Shown here piece after piece: positions 46,257 to 57,697 of a DNA stretch of 64,000 nt. Source of the stretch: Pulveribacter suum (GTDB taxonomy: Bacteria; Pseudomonadota; Gammaproteobacteria; Burkholderiales; Burkholderiaceae_C). Below the pieces are notes generated by a model that saw only the letters and a program-made list of their open reading frames with translations, was not told where the DNA came from and made no database searches. A program made the translations under genes and the position numbers. Each line of letters opens with the position of its first letter. The first letter of the stretch is position 1. The DNA is taken from the NCBI RefSeq assembly GCF_003013695.1, contig NZ_CP027792.1, forward strand, positions 1,508,501 through 1,572,500. The letters are read 5' to 3'.

Positions 46257-46336
46257 CGGTTGCGGCGGGGCGGGCTGTCGTCGCGAGGGGCAAAAGGAGG
46301 CTGGGAGCGTGTCGTGCGCCGCGGCGCAGGCAGGCA

Positions 46337-46365
46337 ATCATAATCTTATATAAGACATAAGACAA
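46337..46365 (-). promoter_or_regulatory. gntR promoter with autoregulatory operator
   Basis: Minus strand: -35 TTGTCT (46365-46360), 17-bp spacer, -10 TATGAT (46342-46337). The spacer contains the perfect palindrome TCTTATATAAGA (46344-46355) and, on the plus strand, tandem ATAAGAC ATAAGAC (46350-46363). This placement suits autorepression by a GntR dimer. Confidence 0.6.
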
Positions 46366-46366
46366 A

Positions 46367-46396
46367 TTGACCGAGCCCGGTTTTCGGCAGTAAAAT
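46367..46396 (+). promoter_or_regulatory. mdh promoter
   Basis: TTGACC (46367-46372), 18-bp spacer, TAAAAT (46391-46396); leader of about 87 nt to the mdh ATG. The GntR-type operator ends 4 bp upstream of the -35. Confidence 0.65.
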
Positions 46397-46489
46397 CGCC
46401 CGCTGTTTGCGGGGCACGAGGCTGCTGGGGACCGGCGCTGGTGCTGCCTTGCACCACACCCATCCCTGTCTGACATCTGGAGTTTTCCC

Positions 46490-47476
46490 ATGAGCAAGAA
46501 ACCCGTCCGCGTTGCAGTTACCGGTGCAGCCGGCCAGATCGGTTACGCCCTGCTGTTCCGCATCGCTTCCGGCGAGATGCTCGGCAAGGACCAGCCCGTC
46601 ATCCTGCAGCTGCTCGAGATTCCCGATGAAAAGGCCCAGAACGCGCTCAAGGGCGTGATCATGGAACTGGAAGACTGTGCCTTCCCGCTGCTGGCCGGCA
46701 TCGAGGCCCACTCCGACCCCATGCAGGCCTTCAAGGACACCGACTACGCCCTGCTGGTGGGCGCCCGCCCGCGCGGCCCCGGCATGGAGCGCGCCGACCT
46801 GCTGGCCGCCAACGCCCAGATCTTCACGGCCCAGGGCAAGGCCCTGAACCAGGTTGCCTCGCGCAACGTCAAGGTGCTGGTGGTGGGCAACCCCGCTAAC
46901 ACCAACGCCTACATCGCCATGAAGTCGGCCCCCGACCTGCCGGCCAAGAACTTCACCGCCATGCTGCGCCTGGACCACAACCGCGCGGCTTCGCAGCTGG
47001 CCGCCAAGGCCGGCTTCAAGGTGGGCGACGTCCGCAAGCTGACGGTGTGGGGCAACCACTCGCCCACGATGTACGCCGACTACCGCTTCGCTACCGTGGA
47101 CGGCAAGTCCGTGAAGGACATGATCGACGACCAGGCCTGGAACAAGGACGTGTTCCTGCCCACCGTGGGCAAACGCGGCGCTGCCATCATTGCCGCCCGC
47201 GGCCTGTCCTCGGCCGCCTCGGCCGCCAACGCCGCCATCGACCACATGCGCGACTGGGCCCTGGGCAGCCAGGGCGAGTGGGTGACCATGGGTGTGCCCT
47301 CCAACGGCGAATACGGCATTCCCAAGGGCATCGTCTTCGGCTTCCCCGTGACCACCGAGAACGGCGAGTACAAGATCGTCGACGGCCTGGAGATCGACGC
47401 CTTCTCGCAAGAGCGCATCGACGCCACGCTGGCCGAGCTGCAGGGCGAGCAGGACGGCGTCAAGCACCTGCTCTGA
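46490..47476 (+). CDS. mdh: Malate dehydrogenase
   Basis: NAD-dependent malate/oxaloacetate interconversion (328 residues, the group-2 MDH form). Seen: [60 protein letters not shown]; the active-site [15 protein letters not shown]; and [24 protein letters not shown] precedes the ATG. First gene of the divergent TCA arm that continues with the CitE-like gene and acnB. Directly followed by two dispersed repeat copies. Confidence 0.98.
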   Translation: MSKKPVRVAVTGAAGQIGYALLFRIASGEMLGKDQPVILQLLEIPDEKAQNALKGVIMELEDCAFPLLAGIEAHSDPMQAFKDTDYALLVGARPRGPGMERADLLAANAQIFTAQGKALNQVASRNVKVLVVGNPANTNAYIAMKSAPDLPAKNFTAMLRLDHNRAASQLAAKAGFKVGDVRKLTVWGNHSPTMYADYRFATVDGKSVKDMIDDQAWNKDVFLPTVGKRGAAIIAARGLSSAASAANAAIDHMRDWALGSQGEWVTMGVPSNGEYGIPKGIVFGFPVTTENGEYKIVDGLEIDAFSQERIDATLAELQGEQDGVKHLL

Positions 47477-47573
47477 AATGAATAGCTGCTTGCGCAGGTG
47501 GAGTGCTGCTTTACAGGTGTTTTGCCTTGAAAAGGCCGCCCCGTCTGCGCCGGCAGCTCTTCTTTTTGTAGCA
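47477..47573. repeat. Two adjacent dispersed repeat copies in opposite orientation
   Basis: First copy AATGAATAGCTGCTTGCGCA ... AGGTGTTTTGCC right after the mdh stop; second, inverted copy TTGAAAAGGCCGCCCCGTCT ... CGGCAGCTCTTCTTTTTGTAGCA ends 11 bp before the next ATG. Both are degenerate. Confidence 0.55.
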
Positions 47574-47584
47574 TCTTTGGCCCC

Positions 47585-48601
47585 ATGAACGCTGCCGCTT
47601 CCCATCCCCGCGACGTGCTGCTGGGCGCACAGGCCGCCGCGGGTGCGTTGCCGGTGTGCGACCACTACAGCGGCGTGGAGCCGCGCATGCGCAAGAGCCT
47701 GCAGCTGCAGCAGGAGATGGCACGCGAATTCGGCCACTGCGTGTTCGACGTGACGCTGGACTGCGAGGACGGCGCCCCCGTCGGCGCCGAGCGCCAGCAC
47801 GCCGAACTCGTGGCCCGCCTGGCCCGCGAAGCCGCCCCCGGCGCCCGCGTGGCCGCGCGCGTGCACACCGTGGACCACCCGGCGTTCGCCGCCGACATCG
47901 ACATCATTGCCGGCCAGGCCGGCGAGCGGCTGTGCCACGTCATGCTGCCCAAGGTGGAGTCGGTGGACGACGTGCTGCGCGCCGAGCAGGCGCTGCAGGC
48001 CGCCGGCGCGTCCGCTCTGCCGCTGCATGCGCTGATCGAGTCGCCCGCGGCCGTGCACCGCGCCTTCGAGATCGCCGCCCACCCGCGCATCCAGAGCCTG
48101 AGCTTTGGCCTGATGGACTTCGTCTCGGCGCACGGCGGGGCCATTCCTGCCGCCGGCATGTCCTCGCAGGGCCAGTTCGAGCACCCGCTGGTGGTGCGCG
48201 CCAAGCTGGAGATCGCCGCCGCCTGCCACGCCCACGGCAAGGTGCCCGCACACTGCGTGGTCACCGAGTTCAGCGACACGGCCGCCCTGCAGGCTGCCGC
48301 CGGCCGCGCCGCGCGCGAGTTCGGCTACACGCGCATGTGGAGCATCCACCCGGCGCAAATCCGACCCATCCTCGCGGCCTTTGCGCCGCAGCAGCAGGAG
48401 GTGGAGCGCGCCGCGCGCATCATTGCGGCCGCCGTGGCCGCCGACTGGGCCCCCATCTCGGCGGAGGGCGTACTGCACGACCGCGCCAGCTACCGCTACT
48501 TCTGGCAGGTGCTGGAGCGTGCCCACCATACCGGCCAGGCGCTGCCCGCCGCAGCCCGGGCCTGGTTCCAGGCGGCGGCGACAATGGCGTCCCCCCATTG
48601 A
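47585..48601 (+). CDS. HpcH/HpaI aldolase / citrate-lyase-beta-like (CitE-like) protein
   Basis: Mg-dependent TIM-barrel C-C lyase family (338 residues); relatives cleave malyl-CoA, citramalyl-CoA or citryl-ACP. Seen: [20 protein letters not shown]; acidic motif [37 protein letters not shown]; metal/substrate Glu in [20 protein letters not shown]; and [16 protein letters not shown]. No citrate lyase alpha/gamma genes accompany it, so it is not a classical CitE. Its position between mdh and acnB suggests an acyl-CoA lyase or thioesterase linked to TCA metabolites. Confidence 0.85.
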   Translation: MNAAASHPRDVLLGAQAAAGALPVCDHYSGVEPRMRKSLQLQQEMAREFGHCVFDVTLDCEDGAPVGAERQHAELVARLAREAAPGARVAARVHTVDHPAFAADIDIIAGQAGERLCHVMLPKVESVDDVLRAEQALQAAGASALPLHALIESPAAVHRAFEIAAHPRIQSLSFGLMDFVSAHGGAIPAAGMSSQGQFEHPLVVRAKLEIAAACHAHGKVPAHCVVTEFSDTAALQAAAGRAAREFGYTRMWSIHPAQIRPILAAFAPQQQEVERAARIIAAAVAADWAPISAEGVLHDRASYRYFWQVLERAHHTGQALPAAARAWFQAAATMASPH

Positions 48602-48645
48602 TCCGCCGGATCGCCGCCCACCATCGTCTTGCCGCAGGAATCACC

Positions 48646-49266
48646 ATGAAGACCCTGATCGCTTCCGCCCTCATCGTGCTGGCGCCCGCATGGGCCTGGT
48701 CGCAGACTGCCGCGCCCGCGAAGCCCGCAGCCGCCAAGGCCGAGGCCAAGAAGGCCAGCGCGCCCAAGGCGGCCGCCGCCAAGCCTGCGGCCAAGCCCGC
48801 TGCCAAGCCGGCCGCCGTGGCCAAGGCCACCCCGCCCAGCAGCCGCCAGCAGCTGCACAACGGCGCCAAGCAGGTCGCATCGGGCCTGGCCGCGGCCGAG
48901 GCCGCCCTCACGCCCGAGGAGCTGGCCATTGCCGAGCGCGTGCACACCGGCCGCATTGCCTGCGAGCTGGGCGCCTTCGTGAGCATCGAGGCCGATGGCC
49001 AGGCGCCAGGTCACTTCAACGTCGAAGGCAAGGGCTTCAAGTACCGCATGACGCCCGTGGCCACGTCCACCGGCGCGGTGCGCCTGGAGGACGTGCGCGC
49101 CGGCGCCGTGTGGCTGCAGATCGCCAACAAGTCCATGCTCATGAACCAAAAGCTCGGCCAGCGCCTGGCCGACGAGTGCATGAGCCCGCAGCAGTTCGAC
49201 GTCGCCGAAGGCTTCAAGAAGAACCCGCCGCCCAGCCTGATCGACAAGCCCGAAGGCAGCCGCTGA
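48646..49266 (+). CDS. Exported Ala/Lys/Pro-rich protein of unknown function
   Basis: I do not recognise a defined family. The 206-residue product has a signal peptide (MKTLIASALIVLAPAWAWSQ, cleavage near AWSQ-TAA), then a low-complexity Ala/Lys/Pro region (about residues 20-65 with tandem KPAA units), then a globular C-terminal part with RIACELGAFVSIEADGQAPG, FKYRMTPVATSTGAVRLED and LMNQKLGQRLADECMS. Two Cys in the mature globular part. Placed between the CitE-like gene and acnB on the same strand; a periplasmic role is inferred from the signal only. Confidence 0.7.
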   Translation: MKTLIASALIVLAPAWAWSQTAAPAKPAAAKAEAKKASAPKAAAAKPAAKPAAKPAAVAKATPPSSRQQLHNGAKQVASGLAAAEAALTPEELAIAERVHTGRIACELGAFVSIEADGQAPGHFNVEGKGFKYRMTPVATSTGAVRLEDVRAGAVWLQIANKSMLMNQKLGQRLADECMSPQQFDVAEGFKKNPPPSLIDKPEGSR

Positions 49267-49401
49267 GCGGCCTCCCGCCCCGACCCTGACCGGGCAGCCC
49301 CCCGGCCGGCGCGCCGCGTACAGCGGCGGCGTGCCAGCCTTGCCTGCGCCCGGACACCCCCGAACGAAAACCCTGTCCATCATCCCCCGGAGAACGAAGA
49401 C

Positions 49402-52017
49402 ATGTTGAAAGCCTACCGCGACCACGTGGCAGAGCGCGCCGCGCTCGGCATCCCCCCGCTGCCGCTGGACGCCAAGCAGACGGCCGAGCTGATCGAGCTG
49501 ATCAAGAACCCGCAAAGCCCTGAAGTGCAGGGCGAGGACGCCTTCTTGCTCGACCTGCTCACGCACCGCGTGCCGCCGGGCGTGGACGACGCCGCCAAGG
49601 TCAAGGCCTCCTTCCTGGCCGCCGTGGCCCACGGCGACGTCCAGGTCGGCCTGGTCTCGCGCGCCAAGGCCACCGAGCTGCTGGGCACCATGGTGGGCGG
49701 CTACAACGTGCATCCGCTGATCGAGCTGCTGGAGGACGCGGAAGTCGCTGGCGTGGCCGCCGAGGCGCTGAAGAAGACGCTCCTGATGTTCGACTTCTTC
49801 AACGACGTGGCAGTCAAGGCCAAGGCCGGCAATGCCAAGGCCAAGGAAGTGATGCAGAGCTGGGCCGACGCCGAGTGGTTCACTTCGCGCCCCGAGGTCG
49901 AGAAGAAGATCACCGTCACCGTGTTCAAGGTGCCCGGTGAGACCAACACCGACGACCTGTCGCCCGCGCCCGACGCCTGGAGCCGCCCCGACATCCCGCT
50001 GCACTACCTGGCGATGCTTAAGAACACCCGCGAGGGCGCCGCCTTCCAGCCCGAGGAAGACGGCAAGCGCGGCCCCATGCAGTTCATCGAGGACCTGAAG
50101 GCCAAGGGCCACCTGGTGGCCTATGTGGGCGACGTGGTGGGCACCGGCTCCAGCCGCAAGTCGGCCACCAACAGCGTGATCTGGGCCACGGGCGCGGACA
50201 TCCCCTTCGTGCCCAACAAGCGCTTTGGCGGCGTCACGCTCGGCGGCAAGATCGCTCCCATCTTCTTCAACACCCAGGAAGACTCGGGCGCGCTGCCCAT
50301 CGAGGTCGATGTGTCCAAGATGGACATGGGCGACGTGGTGGACATCTATCCCTATGACGGCCGCATCGAGAAGAACGGCGAGAAGATTGCCGACTTCGCG
50401 CTCAAGAGCGACGTGCTGCTGGACGAGGTGCGCGCCGGCGGCCGCATCAACCTGATCATCGGCCGCTCGCTCACGGCCAAGGCCCGCGAGGCGCTGGGCC
50501 TGCCGGCATCGACCGCCTTCCGCCTGCCCCAGCCGCCCGCCGAGTCCAGGGCCGGCTTCACGCTGGCGCAGAAGATGGTCGGCCGCGCCGTCGGCCTGCC
50601 GCAAGGCCAGGGCGTGCGCCCCGGCACCTACTGCGAGCCGCGCATGACCACCGTGGGCAGCCAGGACACGACCGGCCCCATGACGCGCGACGAGCTCAAA
50701 GACCTGGCCTGCCTGGGCTTTTCGGCCGACATGGTGATGCAGTCCTTCTGCCACACCGCCGCCTACCCCAAGCCCGTGGACGTGAAGACGCACCGCGAGC
50801 TGCCCGCGTTCATCAGCAACCGCGGCGGCGTGGCCCTGCGCCCGGGCGATGGCGTGATCCACAGCTGGCTGAACCGCCTGCTGCTGCCCGACACCGTGGG
50901 CACCGGCGGCGACTCGCACACGCGCTTTCCCATCGGCATCAGCTTCCCCGCCGGCTCCGGCCTGGTGGCCTTCGGCGCCGCCACGGGCGTGATGCCGCTG
51001 GACATGCCCGAATCGGTGCTGGTGCGTTTCAAGGGCGAGATGCAGCCCGGCGTGACGCTGCGCGACCTGGTGCATGCCATTCCCCTGTACGCCATCAAGG
51101 CCGGCCTGCTGACGGTCGCCAAGGCCGGCAAGACGAACATCTTCTCGGGCAAGATCCTGGAGATCGAAGGCCTGCCCCAGCTCAAGGTGGAGCAAGCCTT
51201 CGAGCTGTCCGACGCCTCGGCCGAGCGCTCGGCCGCCGGCTGCACGATCAAGCTGGACAAGGAACCGGTCATCGAGTACCTGAAGTCCAACATCGTGCTC
51301 ATGAAAAACATGATCGCCGAGGGCTACCAGGACGCGAAGACGCTGGCGCGCCGCATCGAAAAAGTGGAGCAGTGGCTGGCCGATCCGCAGCTGCTGGAAG
51401 CCGACAAGGACGCCGAGTACGCCGCCGTGATCGAGATCGACATGAGCGACATCACCGAGCCCATCGTCTGCTGCCCCAACGACCCGGATGACGCCAAGTT
51501 CCTGTCCGAAGTGGCCGGCACCAAGATCGACGAAGCCTTCATCGGCTCGTGCATGACCAACATCGGCCACTTCCGCGCAGCCGCCAAGCTGCTGGGCGGC
51601 CAGCGCGACATCCCCGTCAAGCTGTGGGTGGCCCCGCCCACCAAGATGGACGAGGCCGAGCTGATCAAGGAAGGCCACTACGCGGCGTTCGGCACCGCCG
51701 GCGCGCGCACCGAGATGCCCGGCTGCTCGCTGTGCATGGGCAACCAGGCGCAGGTGCGCGAAGGCGCGACGGTGATCTCCACCTCCACCCGCAACTTCCC
51801 CAATCGCCTGGGCAAGAACACCAACGTGTTCCTGGGCTCGGCCGAGCTGGCTGCCATCGCCTCGCGCCTGGGCCGGCTGCCCACCAAGGAGGAGTACCTG
51901 GCCGAGATGGGCGTGATCGATGCCGACAAGGACAGCGTCTATCGCTACATGAACTTCGACCAGATCGAGGAATACGCCGAAGTCGCCAGGGGAGCGCCGG
52001 CCGCCGCCGCTGTGTGA
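49402..52017 (+). CDS. acnB: Aconitate hydratase B
   Basis: [4Fe-4S] bifunctional aconitase/2-methylisocitrate dehydratase of the AcnB architecture (871 residues). Seen: N-terminal HEAT-like start [20 protein letters not shown]; swivel domain first ([40 protein letters not shown]); catalytic domains with [20 protein letters not shown]; and cluster Cys in [14 protein letters not shown] and [24 protein letters not shown] precedes the ATG. The stop overlaps the start of the LysE-type gene by 4 bases. Confidence 0.98.
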   Translation: MLKAYRDHVAERAALGIPPLPLDAKQTAELIELIKNPQSPEVQGEDAFLLDLLTHRVPPGVDDAAKVKASFLAAVAHGDVQVGLVSRAKATELLGTMVGGYNVHPLIELLEDAEVAGVAAEALKKTLLMFDFFNDVAVKAKAGNAKAKEVMQSWADAEWFTSRPEVEKKITVTVFKVPGETNTDDLSPAPDAWSRPDIPLHYLAMLKNTREGAAFQPEEDGKRGPMQFIEDLKAKGHLVAYVGDVVGTGSSRKSATNSVIWATGADIPFVPNKRFGGVTLGGKIAPIFFNTQEDSGALPIEVDVSKMDMGDVVDIYPYDGRIEKNGEKIADFALKSDVLLDEVRAGGRINLIIGRSLTAKAREALGLPASTAFRLPQPPAESRAGFTLAQKMVGRAVGLPQGQGVRPGTYCEPRMTTVGSQDTTGPMTRDELKDLACLGFSADMVMQSFCHTAAYPKPVDVKTHRELPAFISNRGGVALRPGDGVIHSWLNRLLLPDTVGTGGDSHTRFPIGISFPAGSGLVAFGAATGVMPLDMPESVLVRFKGEMQPGVTLRDLVHAIPLYAIKAGLLTVAKAGKTNIFSGKILEIEGLPQLKVEQAFELSDASAERSAAGCTIKLDKEPVIEYLKSNIVLMKNMIAEGYQDAKTLARRIEKVEQWLADPQLLEADKDAEYAAVIEIDMSDITEPIVCCPNDPDDAKFLSEVAGTKIDEAFIGSCMTNIGHFRAAAKLLGGQRDIPVKLWVAPPTKMDEAELIKEGHYAAFGTAGARTEMPGCSLCMGNQAQVREGATVISTSTRNFPNRLGKNTNVFLGSAELAAIASRLGRLPTKEEYLAEMGVIDADKDSVYRYMNFDQIEEYAEVARGAPAAAAV

Positions 52018-52649
52018 CGGGCCTGGACCTGGGGCTGGTGGCGCTGTACGCCACGTCCGTGGTGTCGCTGCTCGTGACACCCGGACCGGTGACGCTGCTG
52101 GTGCTGCGCGCCGGCCTGGCGGGCGGGATGCGGCATGCGTTCCTGACGATCTGTGGCAGCAACGCCGCCTCGCTGATCCTGATCGGTATCTCGGCCCTGT
52201 TGATCAAGGGGCTGCTGGTCGTGGACGAGCGTGTCTTCGCGCTGGTGCGCCTGCTGGGCTGCCTCTACATCGCCTGGATCGCCCTTGCCATGGTGCGCGA
52301 CGCGCGCGGCGCGGCGCCCGCGGGAGCCACGGCGCAGACGCCTGCGCGTGCAGGCTTCGTGCGCGGCTTCACGCTGGCGATCTCCAATCCGAAGGACATC
52401 GTGTTCTTCGCCTCCTTCCTGCCGCAGTTCATCGCCGTGCTGCCCACGCCGGACCAGAGCATCGGGCTGCTGACCGGGCTGTGGATCGTGCTGGACTTCG
52501 CCACGCTGGGCCTGCTGGCCTTTGCGGTGCGCCGCGTGGTCAGCCCGGCGCGTGAGCGCCGGCTGCTGCTGGCGTCGGCCGTACTGCTGCTGTTGATCGG
52601 CCTGGGCGGCTTCGGGCACGCCGCCTACGAGCTGCTGGCAGGGGGCTGA
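52014..52649 (+). CDS. LysE/RhtB-family amino-acid exporter
   Basis: Inner-membrane exporter (211 residues) with about six hydrophobic segments. Seen: [20 protein letters not shown] (family TPGP motif), [39 protein letters not shown], and [20 protein letters not shown] with FLPQFI. The GTG start overlaps the acnB stop (GTGA), indicating translational coupling; no separate Shine-Dalgarno is evident. A terminator overlaps its last codons. Substrate (Lys, Thr, homoserine or other) is unknown; coupling with acnB is odd for such an exporter. Confidence 0.88.
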   Translation: MTGLDLGLVALYATSVVSLLVTPGPVTLLVLRAGLAGGMRHAFLTICGSNAASLILIGISALLIKGLLVVDERVFALVRLLGCLYIAWIALAMVRDARGAAPAGATAQTPARAGFVRGFTLAISNPKDIVFFASFLPQFIAVLPTPDQSIGLLTGLWIVLDFATLGLLAFAVRRVVSPARERRLLLASAVLLLLIGLGGFGHAAYELLAGG

Positions 52650-52663
52650 AGCAGCCCCTTTTT
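52642..52663 (+). terminator. Intrinsic terminator overlapping the LysE-type stop codon
   Basis: GGGGCTG / CAGCCCC stem with AAG loop, followed by TTTTT; the TGA stop is in the stem-loop. A second hairpin CCCGGCGC / GCGCCGGG follows at 52667-52685. Nothing else is clear in 52686-52926 apart from the AAGGAG site of the next gene. Confidence 0.8.
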
Positions 52664-52926
52664 GCACCCGGCGCGGCGCGCCGGGTTGGCTGCGCTGCGC
52701 TGCGCGGCGATGCCACGGAGGGCCCTCCACCACCCGAGCCTCGATCTGAGCCATTTGGCCAGCGGCTGCCCGGCTTCTGGGGTGGATGACGCCAGCGCCG
52801 GCCCGGGCGAGGCCTGCGGCCCGTGAATGCCCCGTCGAGGGTTTTACCTAGCTACGTTCGCGCCCCCTGTCTCAAGAATGCAACGGCTACCCACCGATTG
52901 CGACCAACGACAAGGAGAAGCGTGCG

Positions 52927-53400
<474 letters not shown>

Positions 53401-53425
53401 AAACGCGCGCCACCAGGAGACACAC

Positions 53426-55798
53426 ATGGGTGCCAGCGACTTTGCCAAGCTGCCGCATATCGGCGAACCCTTGAAGCGCAAGGAAGACGCGCGCTTTCTG
53501 ACCGGCGTGGGCAACTACACCGACGACATCCAGCAGCCGCACCAGAAGGTGGCGGTGTTCGTGCGCTCGCCGCATGCGCACGCCGCCATCCGCAGCGTGG
53601 ACACCGCCGCAGCAGCCGTCATGCCGGGCGTGGCGCGCATCTTCACGGGCCGCGACCTGGAGGGGAAGATGGGCGGGCTGCCCTGCGGCTGGCTGATCAG
53701 CAACCCCGATGGCTCGCCCATGAAGGAGCCCCTGCACCCGGTGCTGGCCATCGACAAGGTGCGCTACGTGGGCGACCACGTCGCCATGGTGGTGGCCGAC
53801 ACGCTGCAGCAGGCCAAGGACGCCGCCGAGGCGGTAGAGGTGGACTACGACGTGCTGGCCCCCGTCATCGACATGCGCCGCGCCAAGGACGGCCCCGCGC
53901 TGCACGCGGAGGCCCCCGACAACCACTGCTACCAGTGGACGCTGGGCGACAAGGCCGCGGTGGACGCAGTCTTTGCCGGCGCCGCGCACGTGACCAAGAT
54001 CGACCTGGTCAACAACCGGCTGATCCCCAACGCCATCGAGCCGCGCGCCGCCAACGCCAGCTACAACCGCGCCAGCGACGAGTACGTGCTCTACACCACC
54101 AGCCAGAACCCGCACGTGGCGCGCCTCTTGATGACCGCCTTCGTGCTGCAGCTGCCCGAGCACAAGGTGCGCGTCATCGCGCCGGACGTGGGCGGCGGCT
54201 TCGGCTCCAAGATCTTTCTGTACGCCGAAGAGGTGGCGCTGACCTGGGCGACGCGCCAGCTGGGCTGCCCCGTGCGCTGGACGGCCGAGCGCAGCGAGGC
54301 GTTCCTGTCCGACGCCCACGGGCGCGACCACATCACCCACGCCGAGATGGCGATGGACGCGGACGGCAAGTTCCTGGCCATGCGCGTGCACACCGACGCC
54401 AACCTGGGCGCCTACCTGTCCACCTTCGCCTCGGCCGTGCCCACCATCCTGTACGGCACGCTGCTGGCGGGGCAGTACACGGCGGCGCAGATCTACGTCG
54501 AGGTCGATGGCTGGTTCACCAGCACGGCGCCGGTCGATGCCTACCGCGGCGCCGGCCGGCCCGAGGCGACCTACGTGGTCGAGCGCCTGGTCACCCGCTG
54601 TGCCTGGGAGCTGGGCCTGTCGCAGGACGAGATCCGCAGGCGCAACTTCATCACCGAGTTTCCCTACCAGACGCCGGTAGCGCTGCAATACGACATCGGC
54701 GACTACCACGCCTGCATGGACCAGGCCCAGCAGCTGGGCGACGTGGCCGGCTTCGAGGCGCGCAGGAAGGCCAGCGAGGCCAAGGGGTTCAAGCGCGGCA
54801 TCGGCTACAGCAGCTACATCGAGGCCTGCGGCCTGGCGCCGTCCAATATCGCCGGCGCGCTGGGAGCACGCGCCGGCCTGTTCGAGGCCGGCGAGGTGCG
54901 CGTGCACCCCACGGGCAGCGTGACGGTGTTCACCGGCTCGCACAGCCACGGCCAAGGGCATGAGACAACCTTTGCCCAGCTGGTGGCCGCCCGCCTGGGG
55001 CTGGACCCGTCGCAGGTGGACATCGTGCACGGCGATACCGGCCGCGTGCCGTTTGGCATGGGCACGTACGGCAGCCGCTCGCTGTCGGTGGGCGGTACGG
55101 CCATCATGAAGGCGCTGGACAAGATCGAGGCCAAGGCCAAGAAAATCGCCGCGCACCTGATGGAGGCAAGCGACGCCGACATCGAGTTCGCCAACGGCGA
55201 ATTCACCGTCAAGGGCACCGACAAGAAAGTGCCCTTCGCACAGGTGTCGCTGGCCGCTTACGTGCCGCACAACTACCCGCTGGACAAGCTGGAGCCCGGC
55301 CTGAACGAGACCGCCTTCTACGACCCCACCAACTTCACCTACCCCGCAGGCACCTACATCTGCGAGGTCGAGGTGGAGCCGCAGACCGGCGTGGTGCGCG
55401 TGGACCGCTTCACCGCCGTGGATGATTTCGGCGTCATCGTCAACCCGATGATCGTCGAGGGCCAGGTGCATGGCGGGCTGGCGCAGGGCATCGGCCAGGC
55501 GCTGCTGGAGCACGGCGTGTACGACGTGGAAAGTGGCCAGCTGCTCACCGGCAGCTACATGGACTATCAGATGCCGCGCGCGGCGGACTTCCCGCAGTTC
55601 ACGCTGGGCCACGTGTGCACGCCCTGCACGCACAACCCCATCGGCGCCAAAGGCTGCGGCGAGGCCGGGGCCATCGGCTCGCCGCCGGCCGTCATGAACG
55701 CCGTGCTGGACGCCCTCAAGGACCTGGGCGTGACAGACCTGGACATGCCCGCCACGCCGCACCGCGTGTGGCAGGCCATCCAGGCCGCCAGGGCCTGA
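53426..55798 (+). CDS. Molybdopterin-binding large subunit of a molybdenum hydroxylase (form II CoxL-like)
   Basis: Catalytic subunit (790 residues) holding the Mo-molybdopterin cytosine dinucleotide cofactor. Seen: [20 protein letters not shown]; the Mo-cofactor motifs [39 protein letters not shown] (AYRGAGR at residues 372-378), and the catalytic-Glu region [20 protein letters not shown]. True (form I) CO dehydrogenase has AYRCSFR with the Cys that binds Cu; here that Cys is absent, so the enzyme falls in the form II group whose substrate is uncertain. A complete accessory gene set follows. Confidence 0.93.
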   Translation: MGASDFAKLPHIGEPLKRKEDARFLTGVGNYTDDIQQPHQKVAVFVRSPHAHAAIRSVDTAAAAVMPGVARIFTGRDLEGKMGGLPCGWLISNPDGSPMKEPLHPVLAIDKVRYVGDHVAMVVADTLQQAKDAAEAVEVDYDVLAPVIDMRRAKDGPALHAEAPDNHCYQWTLGDKAAVDAVFAGAAHVTKIDLVNNRLIPNAIEPRAANASYNRASDEYVLYTTSQNPHVARLLMTAFVLQLPEHKVRVIAPDVGGGFGSKIFLYAEEVALTWATRQLGCPVRWTAERSEAFLSDAHGRDHITHAEMAMDADGKFLAMRVHTDANLGAYLSTFASAVPTILYGTLLAGQYTAAQIYVEVDGWFTSTAPVDAYRGAGRPEATYVVERLVTRCAWELGLSQDEIRRRNFITEFPYQTPVALQYDIGDYHACMDQAQQLGDVAGFEARRKASEAKGFKRGIGYSSYIEACGLAPSNIAGALGARAGLFEAGEVRVHPTGSVTVFTGSHSHGQGHETTFAQLVAARLGLDPSQVDIVHGDTGRVPFGMGTYGSRSLSVGGTAIMKALDKIEAKAKKIAAHLMEASDADIEFANGEFTVKGTDKKVPFAQVSLAAYVPHNYPLDKLEPGLNETAFYDPTNFTYPAGTYICEVEVEPQTGVVRVDRFTAVDDFGVIVNPMIVEGQVHGGLAQGIGQALLEHGVYDVESGQLLTGSYMDYQMPRAADFPQFTLGHVCTPCTHNPIGAKGCGEAGAIGSPPAVMNAVLDALKDLGVTDLDMPATPHRVWQAIQAARA

Positions 55799-55822
55799 CC
55801 GACCGAACGGGAGAACGCACAG

Positions 55823-56617
55823 ATGTACGACTTCACCTATGAACGCCCGACCAGCCGCGACGCGGCGCAAAGCCTGGCGCGCGCCGGCGGGCAGTTGCTG
55901 GCCGGCGGCCAGACCCTGCTGCCCTCGATGCGCCTGCGCCTGGCGGCGCCGGGCCAGGTCATCGACCTGGCCGGTGTGGCCGACCTGGCCGGCATCCGCC
56001 GCGAGGGCGATGCCCTGGCCATCGGCGCCATGACGCGCCACCACCAGGTGGCCGAGAGCAGCGAAGTGCAAGGGGCCATCCCCGCCCTGGCGCAGCTGGC
56101 CGCCTGCATCGGCGACCGCCAGGTGCGTGCGCGCGGCACGCTGGGCGGCTCGGTGGCCAACAACGACCCTGCGGCCGACTACCCCGCCGCCGTGCTGGGC
56201 TTGGGCGCCACGGTGCACACCACGCAGCGGCAGATCGCGGCCGACGACTTCTTCCAGGGCCTGTTCGCCACGGCGCTGGACGAGGGCGAGCTGATCACCG
56301 CCATCCATTTCCCCATCCCGCGGCGCGCGGCATACGTGAAATTCCGCCAGCCCGCCTCGCGCTTCGCGCTGGTCGGCGTGTTCGTGGCGCAGCTGGCGGA
56401 CGGCAGCGTGCGCGTGGCCGTCACGGGCGGGGGCAACGGCGTGTTCCGCCATACGGCGATGGAGCAGGCCCTGGCCGCCAGCTTCACGCCGCAGGCCATC
56501 GCCAGCGTGCCCGCCGACGAGTCCCGCATGTCTGGCGACCTGCACGGCAGCGCCGCCTACCGCGCCCACCTGGCGGGCGTGATGGCCCAGCGCGCGGTGG
56601 CCCAGGCAGCCGCTTGA
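55823..56617 (+). CDS. coxM: FAD-binding medium subunit of a molybdenum hydroxylase (CoxM-type)
   Basis: FAD subunit (264 residues) passing electrons from the Fe-S clusters to the acceptor. Seen: LAGGQTLLPSMRLRLAAPGQ (first FAD motif), RGTLGGSVANNDPAADYPAA (second FAD motif), and a C-terminal CO_deh_flav_C region. Follows coxL by 24 bp. Gene order S-L-M differs from the M-S-L order of the true CO dehydrogenase operon in carboxidotrophs. Confidence 0.92.
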   Translation: MYDFTYERPTSRDAAQSLARAGGQLLAGGQTLLPSMRLRLAAPGQVIDLAGVADLAGIRREGDALAIGAMTRHHQVAESSEVQGAIPALAQLAACIGDRQVRARGTLGGSVANNDPAADYPAAVLGLGATVHTTQRQIAADDFFQGLFATALDEGELITAIHFPIPRRAAYVKFRQPASRFALVGVFVAQLADGSVRVAVTGGGNGVFRHTAMEQALAASFTPQAIASVPADESRMSGDLHGSAAYRAHLAGVMAQRAVAQAAA

Positions 56618-56663
56618 GGCTGGGCCCGCGCGCCGCCCGCCCCGGGCGGCGCGCGGGCCATTT

Positions 56664-56731
56664 GAGATTTTGAGTCTTTTTGGCCTCCAGCGCCCATCCC
56701 ACAAGCGCAAGCAGCTCCTCATTTGATAGCG
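56664..56731. repeat. Dispersed palindromic repeat in the cox operon
   Basis: TTGAGTCTTTTTGGCCTCCA ... CAAGCGCAAGCAGCTCCTCATTTGATAGCG, in the 123-bp gap between coxM and the MoxR-type gene, ending close to the next start. Confidence 0.75.
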
Positions 56732-56740
56732 TATCCTGCC

Positions 56741-57679
<939 letters not shown>

Positions 57680-57697
57680 GCGCCCAGGCAAGCACGC

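Noticed and set aside
48721..48840. Tandem DNA repeat or CRISPR-like structure
   Set aside because: It is the KPAA-type protein repeat of a low-complexity linker, with variable third codon positions.
48496..52080. A minus-strand open frame of 1194 codons over acnB
   Set aside because: Complement of aconitase and neighbours; no recognisable motifs, and composition typical of a shadow frame. The same holds for 2532-5153, 46346-48598, 53246-56722 and 56756-58963 on the minus strand.
53426..55798. Aerobic carbon monoxide dehydrogenase
   Set aside because: The large subunit lacks the AYRCSFR active-site loop; AYRGAGR and the S-L-M gene order point to the form II group.
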